IMG/VR virus record: IMGVR_UViG_3300020171_000056
Location: 1 to 44,688 of that record
DNA: 44,688 nucleotides
From: a virus
Strand: one strand, 5' to 3'
Shown: one piece after another, positions 38,262 to 44,688 of the stretch
How positions within the stretch are numbered: position 1 is the stretch's first letter
How the letters are laid out: every line of letters starts with the position of its first letter
Translations under genes and position numbers: made by a program
Notes under the pieces: model-generated
Told to the model about the DNA's origin: nothing
The model's database searches: none
Seen by the model: the letters and a program-made list of their open reading frames with translations, nothing else

Positions 38262-40027
38262 TATGCCTGACCTTCTTGTCCTTTCCCCATCATCATGTCC
38301 AATGCACTTCCTGGTTGAACTTCTTTGCTTGTCCTTTGAACTACTTTCCCTACCTGTTCGGCTTGTTGAAGAGCCTCAGCCATTTCTCTTTTCTGTTGCC
38401 TAATCTCTCTGATCTTTTTAATCTGTTCTTCCGTATTCAAACAACTTGCAGGCCACGAAACAGCATCCAAACCAGTTCTAACGGTCTCTTGAATATTGAT
38501 TTCATCCATTGCTTCTGGTGCAACAACAGATAATCTTCCAAGAAATTCCATCCCTGCGTTAATCCCGTGGAGTACGAAAATTCTTTTCTGAGCTTGAGCG
38601 AGTGGCCCTAAATAATCCGTCTCTATGGCTGTCCCTTCTCCCCTGCTGGCAAGAATATTCACATATTCCTGGAGTATGGCGGGAATCTCGGGCATCCTAC
38701 CCGCTCTTTCTTCAATATTACAAACCCTGTCGTGAACAGGATTAAGCGTTTCGCTATGGAGTCTGCCTATTCTTACGCCTAAAATTGCGGCCTGCTCTGA
38801 TTGCATCCCCAATACCTGAGTAGCCGTCATTTCAACCTTCTCAAATGCTGCTTGAGATAACATCAAAAAAAAGTTTACATGAAAATATTCTCTAATTATT
38901 TTATCAGATCGTTCCTGTTGTTCCACCCCATAGGGAAGTTGAATATTTGTGTAGAGTGGTTTGGGCATATGTTTCTCGGTAAAATTTTCATAAAATGTCC
39001 AGCCATCGGGACCTTTATTGATTTTTCCCCTTAAATCAGCAGGGGCTATCATCGGAGGTTCAACGGCTCTATGGCCTGCTTTTAAGTTGGTTTTCGCTAT
39101 TTGATTTGACTTTAATATTTCAACTAAGGCATCCCAAGAGGGCGATCTGCCATACGGTCTTTCGTCATTGTTGATTCTATATCTCCAGGTAATAGAAGAG
39201 AGATCGTCTGTTCCTGTTTCTTCGATCAGTTTCTTTGTGGTTTTATAAATCCAGAGGCTTGCAAATGGTTTGCTCCGTGCATCAAGCCTTTCACGATCAT
39301 AATCCTTGCGTGGATGCCGAACTCTAAGAATTTCCTTTTCATCATATGGATTTTTTTCATAAATATTTTTAAAATTCTCATCGGCCTTCTCCATTTTTTC
39401 TAAACCAAATCGATCAACAAGATTACGAAGACTTATTTTATAAACCCTGTAATTGGTATCCACCATCCCATAACGATCCTCAGCAATGTAACATTCTCTA
39501 AAATGAGGCACATTAAAAACTATTCTTCCCGCAGAAATATCTTCTTCAATATCGAAAGTGACCGTCCCGATGGTTAACCCATCATCAACAAAGTCAGGAT
39601 AAAGATCATAAAAATTGCTTCTCAAAAAGGCTGCCCTTCCAACCTCTTCCCTGTCAAGAAGATAATGTTTAATCTCTGGATACTCATCCATCCTTTTTCC
39701 TGACCATGCCCGCATACCCGACCATCTCGGAAAATTAAACTTTCCTGGAAGAGCATATTCAAACCAACGAAAGTGTTGACTCACCGTATAACCGCAAAGA
39801 CCATCTCTCATTAGGTTTTTGGCGGTTATCGCCGTTCCATCATAAACCTCACTTCCAGTTTTACCACCTTTTGAAATTTCTGAATCTCTAATTTTTCTTC
39901 GACCATGATTGACGTAGGTAATAACATCGTCAACCATCGACTCGAACGGTAGTCTGACCTTTTCTAAGGCGGTAAGGTTTTTTAAAGCATCGTCAACTTT
40001 TTGTTGATCATCTCTGGTATCGGGCAT
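38261..40027 (-). CDS. Portal, head-to-tail connecting protein (588 aa)
   Basis: The protein fits the podovirus head-tail connector family: RLPFESMVDDVITYVNHGRR, GSEVYDGTAITAKNLMRDG, PHFRECYIAEDRYGMVDTN, then GRSPSWDALVEILKSNQIAK and MTATQVLGMQSEQAAILG. It forms the dodecameric ring through which DNA enters and leaves, and length is normal for the family. ATG overlaps the preceding TAA. The C-terminal 60 residues are a glutamine-rich coiled coil. Confidence 0.9.
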   Translation of the reverse strand: MPDTRDDQQKVDDALKNLTALEKVRLPFESMVDDVITYVNHGRRKIRDSEISKGGKTGSEVYDGTAITAKNLMRDGLCGYTVSQHFRWFEYALPGKFNFPRWSGMRAWSGKRMDEYPEIKHYLLDREEVGRAAFLRSNFYDLYPDFVDDGLTIGTVTFDIEEDISAGRIVFNVPHFRECYIAEDRYGMVDTNYRVYKISLRNLVDRFGLEKMEKADENFKNIYEKNPYDEKEILRVRHPRKDYDRERLDARSKPFASLWIYKTTKKLIEETGTDDLSSITWRYRINNDERPYGRSPSWDALVEILKSNQIAKTNLKAGHRAVEPPMIAPADLRGKINKGPDGWTFYENFTEKHMPKPLYTNIQLPYGVEQQERSDKIIREYFHVNFFLMLSQAAFEKVEMTATQVLGMQSEQAAILGVRIGRLHSETLNPVHDRVCNIEERAGRMPEIPAILQEYVNILASRGEGTAIETDYLGPLAQAQKRIFVLHGINAGMEFLGRLSVVAPEAMDEINIQETVRTGLDAVSWPASCLNTEEQIKKIREIRQQKREMAEALQQAEQVGKVVQRTSKEVQPGSALDMMMGKGQEGQA

Positions 40028-40233
40028 TAATCTCCCAACTTTTCTTTTAATACCGTTGGCGCCGTGGTTATTCCCTGTTCGCTTGTCTTTATCGTGCTTG
40101 CCATACCTTTTCTTTTTCTTATCCGTTCCGCTTCTCTTGCCGCCGCTTCTTTGGCAGCCGTATCGTCTGCCGCAGGAGGTGCAGGTGGCATTATCGGTTC
40201 CGGCATTTTTGGTTTACTGAATAATGTTGCCAT
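40027..40233 (-). CDS. Small Ala/Pro-rich protein (68 aa)
   Basis: Proline-rich N terminus (KPKMPEPIMPPAPPAADD), an alanine-glutamate helix (KEAAAREAERIRKRKGM), then a threonine-rich end. Similar proteins lie between terminase and portal in related phages. Function unknown. The stop overlaps the portal start. Confidence 0.65.
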   Translation of the reverse strand: MATLFSKPKMPEPIMPPAPPAADDTAAKEAAAREAERIRKRKGMASTIKTSEQGITTAPTVLKEKLGD

Positions 40234-40237
40234 AATT

Positions 40238-40561
40238 TTACCCTAATGTTTCCTTCCGTATACTATAACCTGAAGATTCTTCGGTTCCCGCCAGTAACCC
40301 ACCTCCCAATGCCGGTTTCTTTTTTTTCTTCCTTAATTCTGCCTCTGCCGCTGATGCTGCTTCGGTTTCTGTCATCGGACCTCCAGGGCCATAATCAATT
40401 TTCCCACCTCTCGACAGAAGTTTCGTAGGATCTGTAGTCCATCCTCTTCTCGGATCCCAGGGTGTTCCCTCTTCTTGTAATCTCTTTCGTGCTTCGATTT
40501 CGGGTTTAAAAATACCGAAGCCCCCTCCCCCTATTCTACTTTTACCACCCATTGATCCCAT
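40238..40561 (-). CDS. Gly-rich protein next to terminase, unknown function (107 aa)
   Basis: Glycine-rich segments (GGKSRIGGGGFGIF and GGLLAGTEESSGY) flank a charged middle (ARKRLQEEGTPW, EAELRKKKKKPAL). GGAG precedes the ATG. No family is recognised. Confidence 0.6.
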   Translation of the reverse strand: MGSMGGKSRIGGGGFGIFKPEIEARKRLQEEGTPWDPRRGWTTDPTKLLSRGGKIDYGPGGPMTETEAASAAEAELRKKKKKPALGGGLLAGTEESSGYSIRKETLG

Positions 40562-40570
40562 AGAAATCTC

Positions 40571-40783
40571 CTAAAGTTTTCTGCCACACTGAGGACAAAA
40601 GTTAGGTTTAATCGTTCTATTCCCAGAGTCGATTAAGTTAATCACATCTGGAAACGTCCATGTTTCACACCAGCAATTCGCCTTCTCTTTCGGTTCATGG
40701 TGACAATGATTATGGGGGTCTTTCAATAAATGACTACCCTTCAACCAATCCCTACATTCCCAACAAAGTTCACTCTCGGTCAT
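40571..40783 (-). CDS. Zinc-binding small protein (70 aa)
   Basis: Cysteine and histidine positions (CWECRDW, HNHCHHE, CWCETW, then FCPQCGRKL) can hold two zinc ions. AAAGGAG precedes the ATG. Located directly downstream of the large terminase gene. Function unknown. Confidence 0.65.
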   Translation of the reverse strand: MTESELCWECRDWLKGSHLLKDPHNHCHHEPKEKANCWCETWTFPDVINLIDSGNRTIKPNFCPQCGRKL

Positions 40784-40795
40784 AATATTCTCCTT

Positions 40796-42475
40796 TCATG
40801 CCAGCCCATAAGTGAGAGGGTTATAATCTTCTTGTTTCGCTTCGGTGATCGTTTCTAAAAATGACCTCATCGGATCTTGTTCGTATGCCTCTGACAGATT
40901 CTTAACTGCAACCTCAAAATAATTGGTAGCATGACGATAATGATCCGCCCCAAGTTTCCGATACCGATAAATCTTGGTTCCTCTTTTTTCATCTTCTTCA
41001 AGAATTTTTGCGATATTACTCATCTGCTTCGCATATTCTTCAAGGGCAGCATTCTTTCGAGGAAAAATATATTCTCCTCTTTTTATAGCCATATGGGTCT
41101 GATCGCAAATCTCGGTTCGGGCCAACTCCATCATCCCCAAATCAAAGTCTTGTTTCAAACCTTCCTTGATCTTGTCCTTGTAGGTGCAGAGAATAACGGG
41201 GAATCCAGCGTTTTTCTTAAACTCCCTGGCCTTCCTTGTTTCGGGATAACAATCAATGGCGGCCTGTCTCACGTTAAATCTCTTCCCAAGTTCAACAATG
41301 TCCTCAAATTCGGGAACGTCACCTACCCAAAGGATTTTCTTCTTTGCCGTCCATTTCATTTTCTTGCCAATAACGATATGGAGTGTTTTCCCAACATCAA
41401 TTCCCATCCCACAGGGTCCCCATCGATCCTCGGTTGCCATTAGATGAGTGCCACAGCAAGAAAAGATGTCGTTTACCGTCAATCTATTTTCGGCGGCGAT
41501 ATACGCCATTGCGAGTTTTGAATTATAAACCTCCTGGAGATTACCATTAGGGGGATTTTCAAATAATCTTAAAATTTCTCCCGGGTCGATATAAAGAGAA
41601 TTTAATTGAGAGATCCAGTATCCTTCAAAGTCTTTGACAGACGGAACCTGGGCAATCCATTCTCCGTCTTTTGGGAAAAGACCACCGTGATTATCAGAAC
41701 CACATTTTACGCAAGCCCTATAAGCTACTCCTTTTTTAAACTTTACACATTCGGGAAAATCAAGCTCAAGGCAACAATCCCGCCCACATTGTTCACATTT
41801 AATCATCCAAATCTCTTGGTCTGATTCATTATAAAGACGATCTATCCCATAATCAGGAATCGTTGGCGTTGAAAGATATGCTTCCTCTTTCACATCAGAA
41901 TGGCTGAATCTCTCAAGGGCAATAGGGATCATGGACTCATCCATTAAATCAATTTCATCAAAAACAATCTTATCAACCGCCCTTGATCTCAATCCCGCAC
42001 TTTCTTTTTTTAATCCTTGAATTTTTTGTGTCGGCCTTGCCCCATGAAGAAAAAGGTTTGATTTCTGTATCTGCTTAATATTCACCGCTGAAGTATCTCC
42101 AATAAACCTTCCAATGTGATAGGGATTATTCTGAATCAAAGGTTTAAACCTTGATTTAGAAAACTCCGAAACATCATCATCGGTAGGAAAAAGGTAAAGA
42201 ACTCCCTTTAAATAAGTTCCCACAATCATACCATGAATATCAACAATTATCTCTCCTTCCGTAAATCCCATCTGAGCACCTTTCTTTGTTGCTTTTTTGT
42301 GTGCCTTTGATGTCATCGGTCCTATTAAATATTCGTGCCCCTTTAATTCAAATACCCCGGCCTGCAACTTAATCTTATTGTAATACGCCCAATACCAAGC
42401 GTTGACCAAAGCAAGATCAGAGTTCTTTACCTTCTGGTCTTTTACTTTAGGTTTTGGTTTAAGCAGTCTTCCCAT
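40796..42475 (-). CDS. Terminase large subunit, GpA-type (559 aa)
   Basis: The ATPase has a deviant Walker A (KKGAQMGFTE, near residue 65) and Walker B VDKIVFDEID (near 170). A zinc motif CEQC/CVKC follows. The nuclease domain begins at GMGIDVGKTLHIVIG and has further acidic residues (AAIDCYPETRK). The protein packages DNA into the prohead through the portal. I prefer ATG 42475; ATG 42487 lies four codons upstream. It overlaps the small gene upstream by 17 nt. Confidence 0.88.
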   Translation of the reverse strand: MGRLLKPKPKVKDQKVKNSDLALVNAWYWAYYNKIKLQAGVFELKGHEYLIGPMTSKAHKKATKKGAQMGFTEGEIIVDIHGMIVGTYLKGVLYLFPTDDDVSEFSKSRFKPLIQNNPYHIGRFIGDTSAVNIKQIQKSNLFLHGARPTQKIQGLKKESAGLRSRAVDKIVFDEIDLMDESMIPIALERFSHSDVKEEAYLSTPTIPDYGIDRLYNESDQEIWMIKCEQCGRDCCLELDFPECVKFKKGVAYRACVKCGSDNHGGLFPKDGEWIAQVPSVKDFEGYWISQLNSLYIDPGEILRLFENPPNGNLQEVYNSKLAMAYIAAENRLTVNDIFSCCGTHLMATEDRWGPCGMGIDVGKTLHIVIGKKMKWTAKKKILWVGDVPEFEDIVELGKRFNVRQAAIDCYPETRKAREFKKNAGFPVILCTYKDKIKEGLKQDFDLGMMELARTEICDQTHMAIKRGEYIFPRKNAALEEYAKQMSNIAKILEEDEKRGTKIYRYRKLGADHYRHATNYFEVAVKNLSEAYEQDPMRSFLETITEAKQEDYNPLTYGLA

Positions 42476-42677
42476 CCCCACCACCAATATTCGGAATATT
42501 CGTCAAAGGCACTATCTGAAAATTAACGGTAATCCCCGCCCCAGATATCTGAACCATCGGATTTATCCTGCAATTCCACCTTGCAAGAATTCTTTGAACA
42601 TCTATTAAACAGTTCTTTGCCCTTAAATCGGCTGAAATCGCTTCCTCCACTATCTTATCAGACTTTACTAATTCCAT
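42459..42677 (-). CDS. Small protein upstream of terminase (72 aa)
   Basis: AGGGAGG precedes the ATG. The product has a helix (ELVKSDKIVEEAISADLRAK) and a strand-rich end (RINPMVQISGAGITVNFQIV). It could be part of the packaging module by position, but no family is recognised. Confidence 0.65.
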   Translation of the reverse strand: MELVKSDKIVEEAISADLRAKNCLIDVQRILARWNCRINPMVQISGAGITVNFQIVPLTNIPNIGGGDGKTA

Positions 42678-42943
42678 AAAACCTCCCTTTCATTAATATT
42701 TCTAAATACTTACCTACTAAATAAGAAAATAACCCCCTTACCTAACCATTAACTTAACCTTTTGTGCCCCTTCATTAGTCAATGCACACGTGAACGCAAG
42801 GTATGTTTCACGTGGAACACTTCCTAAAATCGAAAATCCCCAAAAACCGTAGGCACAGAAGGGATAGGGGTTTAATTGAGGCCGGTGGCTCGCCCTGGCC
42901 CCCCTCCCCCCTCCTAAGAAAGAATGCTTATTCCTGCCTGCGC
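42678..42943. other. Noncoding region carrying parS
   Basis: No gene is supported here; the ORF on the minus strand from 42977 is not convincing. Besides the parS site, there is a second CACGTG core (42787-42792) 22 bp from the parS core, followed by AA as in parS. A GGCC-rich inverted repeat lies near 42880-42900. Confidence 0.5.
42804..42819. promoter_or_regulatory. Perfect bacterial parS site
   Basis: The 16 bases read TGTTTCACGTGGAACA; on the minus strand TGTTCCACGTGAAACA, an exact match to the chromosomal parS consensus TGTTNCACGTGAAACA. Host ParB binds this sequence in most bacteria. It lies in a noncoding gap. No ParA or ParB gene is seen in the phage. The chance of an exact match in 44.5 kb on both strands is about 1 in 10,000. 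Confidence 0.8.
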
Positions 42944-43045
42944 TCATGTCTTGGTCACTCTCCCGCAGCGATCGCACTTGTAATAGGTGCCCGTCTTGTC
43001 GTGACCCCAGAACTTATACTCCCCACCACACAGACCACAAAGCAT
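42944..43045 (-). CDS. Mini zinc-ribbon protein (33 aa)
   Basis: AGGTGG precedes ATG 43045. The peptide MLCGLCGGEYKFWGHDKTG ends with YYKCDRCGRVTKT, giving two CxxC pairs in a complete zinc ribbon. Its codon pattern and ribosome site suggest a real gene though it is very short. It lies downstream of the small terminase gene. Confidence 0.6.
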   Translation of the reverse strand: MLCGLCGGEYKFWGHDKTGTYYKCDRCGRVTKT

Positions 43046-43055
43046 ATCCACCTAA

Positions 43056-43148
43056 TCACCTATCGATAACGTCTGATAATAAAGAATTATGACATGATCC
43101 AATCGCCAGCAAACCCTTGTCAATCCTCAATCCCTCAGTTATCCACAT
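43056..43148 (-). CDS. Small ORF downstream of the small terminase gene (30 aa)
   Basis: ATG 43148 has GGAGG 9 nt upstream; an in-frame ATG at 43157 is also possible. The product (MWITEGLRIDKGLLAIGSCH) has no known motif. It fills the space between the terminase gene and the mini zinc-ribbon gene. Confidence 0.4.
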   Translation of the reverse strand: MWITEGLRIDKGLLAIGSCHNSLLSDVIDR

Positions 43149-43190
43149 TGGTATCATCCTCCAACCCCTGCCAATAGCCACCTTGCCAAA

Positions 43191-43562
43191 TCACTTTTTA
43201 GCCCCCTTACCCTTGCGGATCTCATCCACCACCCGAGAAGCAATCTCTTGGAGGTCTTTAATCTCCTCTGGGGATCGGGAAGTGATCATCTCGCCCGTTA
43301 TCCGGTGCTCCTCGGCTGGATAGTCGCCCCGCAGCTTGTGGGCATCAATGCGGGCACGTTGCTGAATATCAAGGGCAGGAACGCCATCGGAATAAATGAT
43401 CATGCCTTTATCATTAAACACCTTAATTTCTTTAGCTTTTAGCTCTTTTTTAAGAGATTTTGCAAGATAAGGAAGAGTAATGCCCTCGGCGTCAAGAGCT
43501 TCAATGAGCGGGGAAAGGAGTTCAGCTTCAATTTCTTTTTTAATCTGAGAATCTTCAACCAT
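43191..43562 (-). CDS. Terminase small subunit-like protein, leaderless (123 aa)
   Basis: The helical sequence ITLPYLAKSLKKELKAKEIK, then VPALDIQQRARIDAHKLRGD and YPAEEH, resembles phage small-terminase or homeodomain-like DNA-binding subunits that select the packaging site. Position upstream of the large subunit agrees. ATG 43562 has no ribosome site and begins 7 nt after a -10 hexamer, so it is probably translated from a leaderless mRNA. Confidence 0.6.
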   Translation of the reverse strand: MVEDSQIKKEIEAELLSPLIEALDAEGITLPYLAKSLKKELKAKEIKVFNDKGMIIYSDGVPALDIQQRARIDAHKLRGDYPAEEHRITGEMITSRSPEEIKDLQEIASRVVDEIRKGKGAKK

Positions 43563-43569
43563 TAAACTT

Positions 43570-43597
43570 ATTGTATAGGCTTATTTAGCTTTGTCAA
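43570..43597 (-). promoter_or_regulatory. Sigma70-type promoter of the small-terminase gene
   Basis: On the minus strand TTGACA (43597-43592), 16-bp spacer, TACAAT (43575-43570). The ATG at 43562 starts after 7 nt, on the predicted +1. This is a candidate main promoter for the leftward late region. Confidence 0.75.
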
Positions 43598-43633
43598 GGG
43601 GTCGAGTTTTAAATATTGGTTTATTACGGCAGA

Positions 43634-43867
43634 TTAGCGATGTTTGACAGGTTTATATTTTTCCTGTTTTTGAAGAAATTTAAGAATTAAAGAAGGGAAT
43701 GTATAGAGTTTTAGTTGTCTATGGGGGGTTTCTCCTCTGTATCGGTAGAAGATTATACCAGCCTTTTTCATTTTAGGAATATAATTTACCTGGACAGTTC
43801 CGGGAGATAGTCCTAAATATTCAGCGATCTCTTTTGTTCCTTCGAGAGCGTGTTCAGGTACTACCAT
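43634..43867 (-). CDS. Helix-turn-helix protein (77 aa)
   Basis: AAAGGAGG precedes the ATG. Residues 8-50 (LEGTKEIAEYLGLSPGTVQV, then NYIPKMKKAGIIFYRYRG) form an HTH with a wing. It may control late transcription, since it lies between the replication genes and the late promoter. No repressor-type dimer domain is present. Confidence 0.65.
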   Translation of the reverse strand: MVVPEHALEGTKEIAEYLGLSPGTVQVNYIPKMKKAGIIFYRYRGETPHRQLKLYTFPSLILKFLQKQEKYKPVKHR

Positions 43868-43912
43868 AATGGTCCTCCTTTAGTTGTTCGACTTGGCGTT
43901 GGAGTTCTTTTC

Positions 43913-44239
43913 TTATTGTAAAGCTCCTTGATCGGCGAAATAGATTTTCCTTTGTTTTAGTTTATTATTTTCAATCCAATATTGAATATCATAAATCATC
44001 ATAGCAACGACCCTGCCATGTTTTAGACCATCATTTTCTCTAATCTCAATTTTTTCTACTGGTAAAGAATTTTCATATCGCATGGTTTCTAAGTCTTTAA
44101 AGCATTTAACAATTTCAGCTTTATATTCAGGATGTTTTTTATAAAACTTTGCTTGTGCTGTTACCAGTTCAGGTCCTGACAATTCATGGGTATAACATCG
44201 GTAATCGATATAATTTTTAGGTGGGTTTAGGATATTCAT
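43913..44239 (-). CDS. Protein of unknown function overlapping the initiator gene (108 aa)
   Basis: ATG 44239 lies 23 nt inside the end of the initiator gene, so the two are likely coupled. The protein is mixed helix and strand (SGPELVTAQAKFYKKHPEYK, then GRVVAMMIYDIQYWIENNKL). In lambda, gene P (helicase loader) takes this place; the sequence does not resemble it, so that role is only a suggestion. Confidence 0.6.
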   Translation of the reverse strand: MNILNPPKNYIDYRCYTHELSGPELVTAQAKFYKKHPEYKAEIVKCFKDLETMRYENSLPVEKIEIRENDGLKHGRVVAMMIYDIQYWIENNKLKQRKIYFADQGALQ

Positions 44240-44688
44240 TTTTTCTCATCCTTTCTATTTCCCAAAGTCTACGATCCATGGGGTCGGTTGGTTGGGTATC
44301 CTGGGTTTCATCTTCCCATCTTTTGTTTTTTATCCAACGTTCTGGGTCTGGCCATTCTGGGCAGAATTTATTTTCAGAGTTTAAATTTTCTTTATATTCT
44401 TTTTGCTGGTTGAGGGCTTGGATTACTATCTCGAGATCAGGTTTAATCTTTTTCCATTGTTTAAAGGCGTTGGGTTTACCAACTTTTTTAGGGTATTGAT
44501 CCCAGAAAGAAAGGAAATTCGAGCTATATTCTTTCTTTTGTATAGTTTCTTTTGTAAGAATATCTTTTGTATGTATCTTTTTTGATGACAGGTGATTATC
44601 AATATTGATTACAGGCGTTATCTTTTTTGATGACAGTGTAATCTTTTTTGATAAGGGTATCCATTTATCGAAGTCCTTGATAAATCTA
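44217..44688 (-). CDS. Replication initiator, lambda O-like, C-terminal part
   Basis: This holds the 3' part of the gene that starts at 413. The stop is TAA 44217-44219. Residues after the iteron-encoded segment (FWDQYPKKVGKPNAFKQWKK, then NKFCPEWPDPERWIKNKRWE) are the conserved C-terminal region found in phage O-like and DnaD-like replication proteins. Bases 44554-44688 repeat 1-135. At the junction this copy reads KDIL where the left copy reads KETL. Confidence 0.85.
   Translation of the reverse strand, partial: RFIKDFDKWIPLSKKITLSSKKITPVINIDNHLSSKKIHTKDILTKETIQKKEYSSNFLSFWDQYPKKVGKPNAFKQWKKIKPDLEIVIQALNQQKEYKENLNSENKFCPEWPDPERWIKNKRWEDETQDTQPTDPMDRRLWEIERMRKNEYPKPT
44554..44688. repeat. 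Terminal direct repeat, right copy
   Basis: Matches bases 1-135 at an offset of 44,553, with two mismatches near the left end. Includes the first three iterons. The adjacent segment TTTCTTTTGTA at 44547 and the start of the left copy hint at a small tandem-repeat difference between genome variants. Confidence 0.9.

Noticed and set aside
42738-42977. A 79-codon minus-strand ORF covering parS
   Set aside because: Low-complexity Gly/Arg translation, no ribosome site; overlaps the zinc-ribbon ORF at 42944-43045, which has proper CxxC motifs.

Overview
This window is one complete, circular, tailed-phage genome of about 44.55 kb. Bases 1-135 recur at 44554-44688, and one gene (a lambda O-like replication initiator) runs through the junction in frame, giving a unit of 44,553 bp. 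The virion is podovirus-like: GpA-type large terminase, head-to-tail connecting portal, Bbp16/Bbp17/Bbp19-like head proteins, T7-like tail tubular proteins A and B, and large internal virion proteins. The host is not identifiable. Strong AAGGAGG ribosome sites, consensus sigma70-type promoters, an o-spanin-like lipoprotein and several Sec signal peptides suggest a diderm bacterium with ordinary expression signals.

Layout. (1) 44239 leftwards through the junction to about 580: replication module on the minus strand, with iterons inside gene O and a promoter at 551-579. (2) 849-12144, plus strand: about 40 small, tightly packed early genes, many coding for CxxC zinc-ribbon proteins. They include a probable recombination pair (6137-7779), PD-(D/E)XK nucleases, a DUF3560-like protein, a LAGLIDADG endonuclease and an RNA ligase. 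(3) 10247-11015: integron attC-like sites flanking small genes, a gene-cassette-like array with no integrase. (4) 12205-15526, minus strand: lysis-type and membrane genes. (5) 15537-42677, minus strand: fibre-like proteins, internal virion proteins, tail, capsid, portal and terminase, interrupted by a plus-strand HNH endonuclease at 27231-27935. (6) 42678-43867: an intergenic region with a perfect bacterial parS site, two tiny genes, a small-terminase-like gene and an HTH gene.

How it works together. The O-like protein would open the iteron origin and recruit host replication proteins; no phage polymerase, helicase, primase, integrase or CI-like repressor is recognisable. Early plus-strand genes would provide recombination, RNA repair and host take-over. 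Late minus-strand genes build the virion, with two intrinsic terminators bracketing the scaffold-capsid-cement unit. The parS site together with an iteron origin hints that the genome may be maintained at times as a phage-plasmid using the host's ParABS.

The strongest unusual features are the attC-like cassette boundaries, the parS site, three promoters each placed exactly 7 nt before an ATG (leaderless genes), two homing endonucleases each associated with a copy of the first codons of its neighbour gene, a chimeric tail protein, several fibre-like proteins with signal peptides, and a long-stem structured RNA at 8378-8493.
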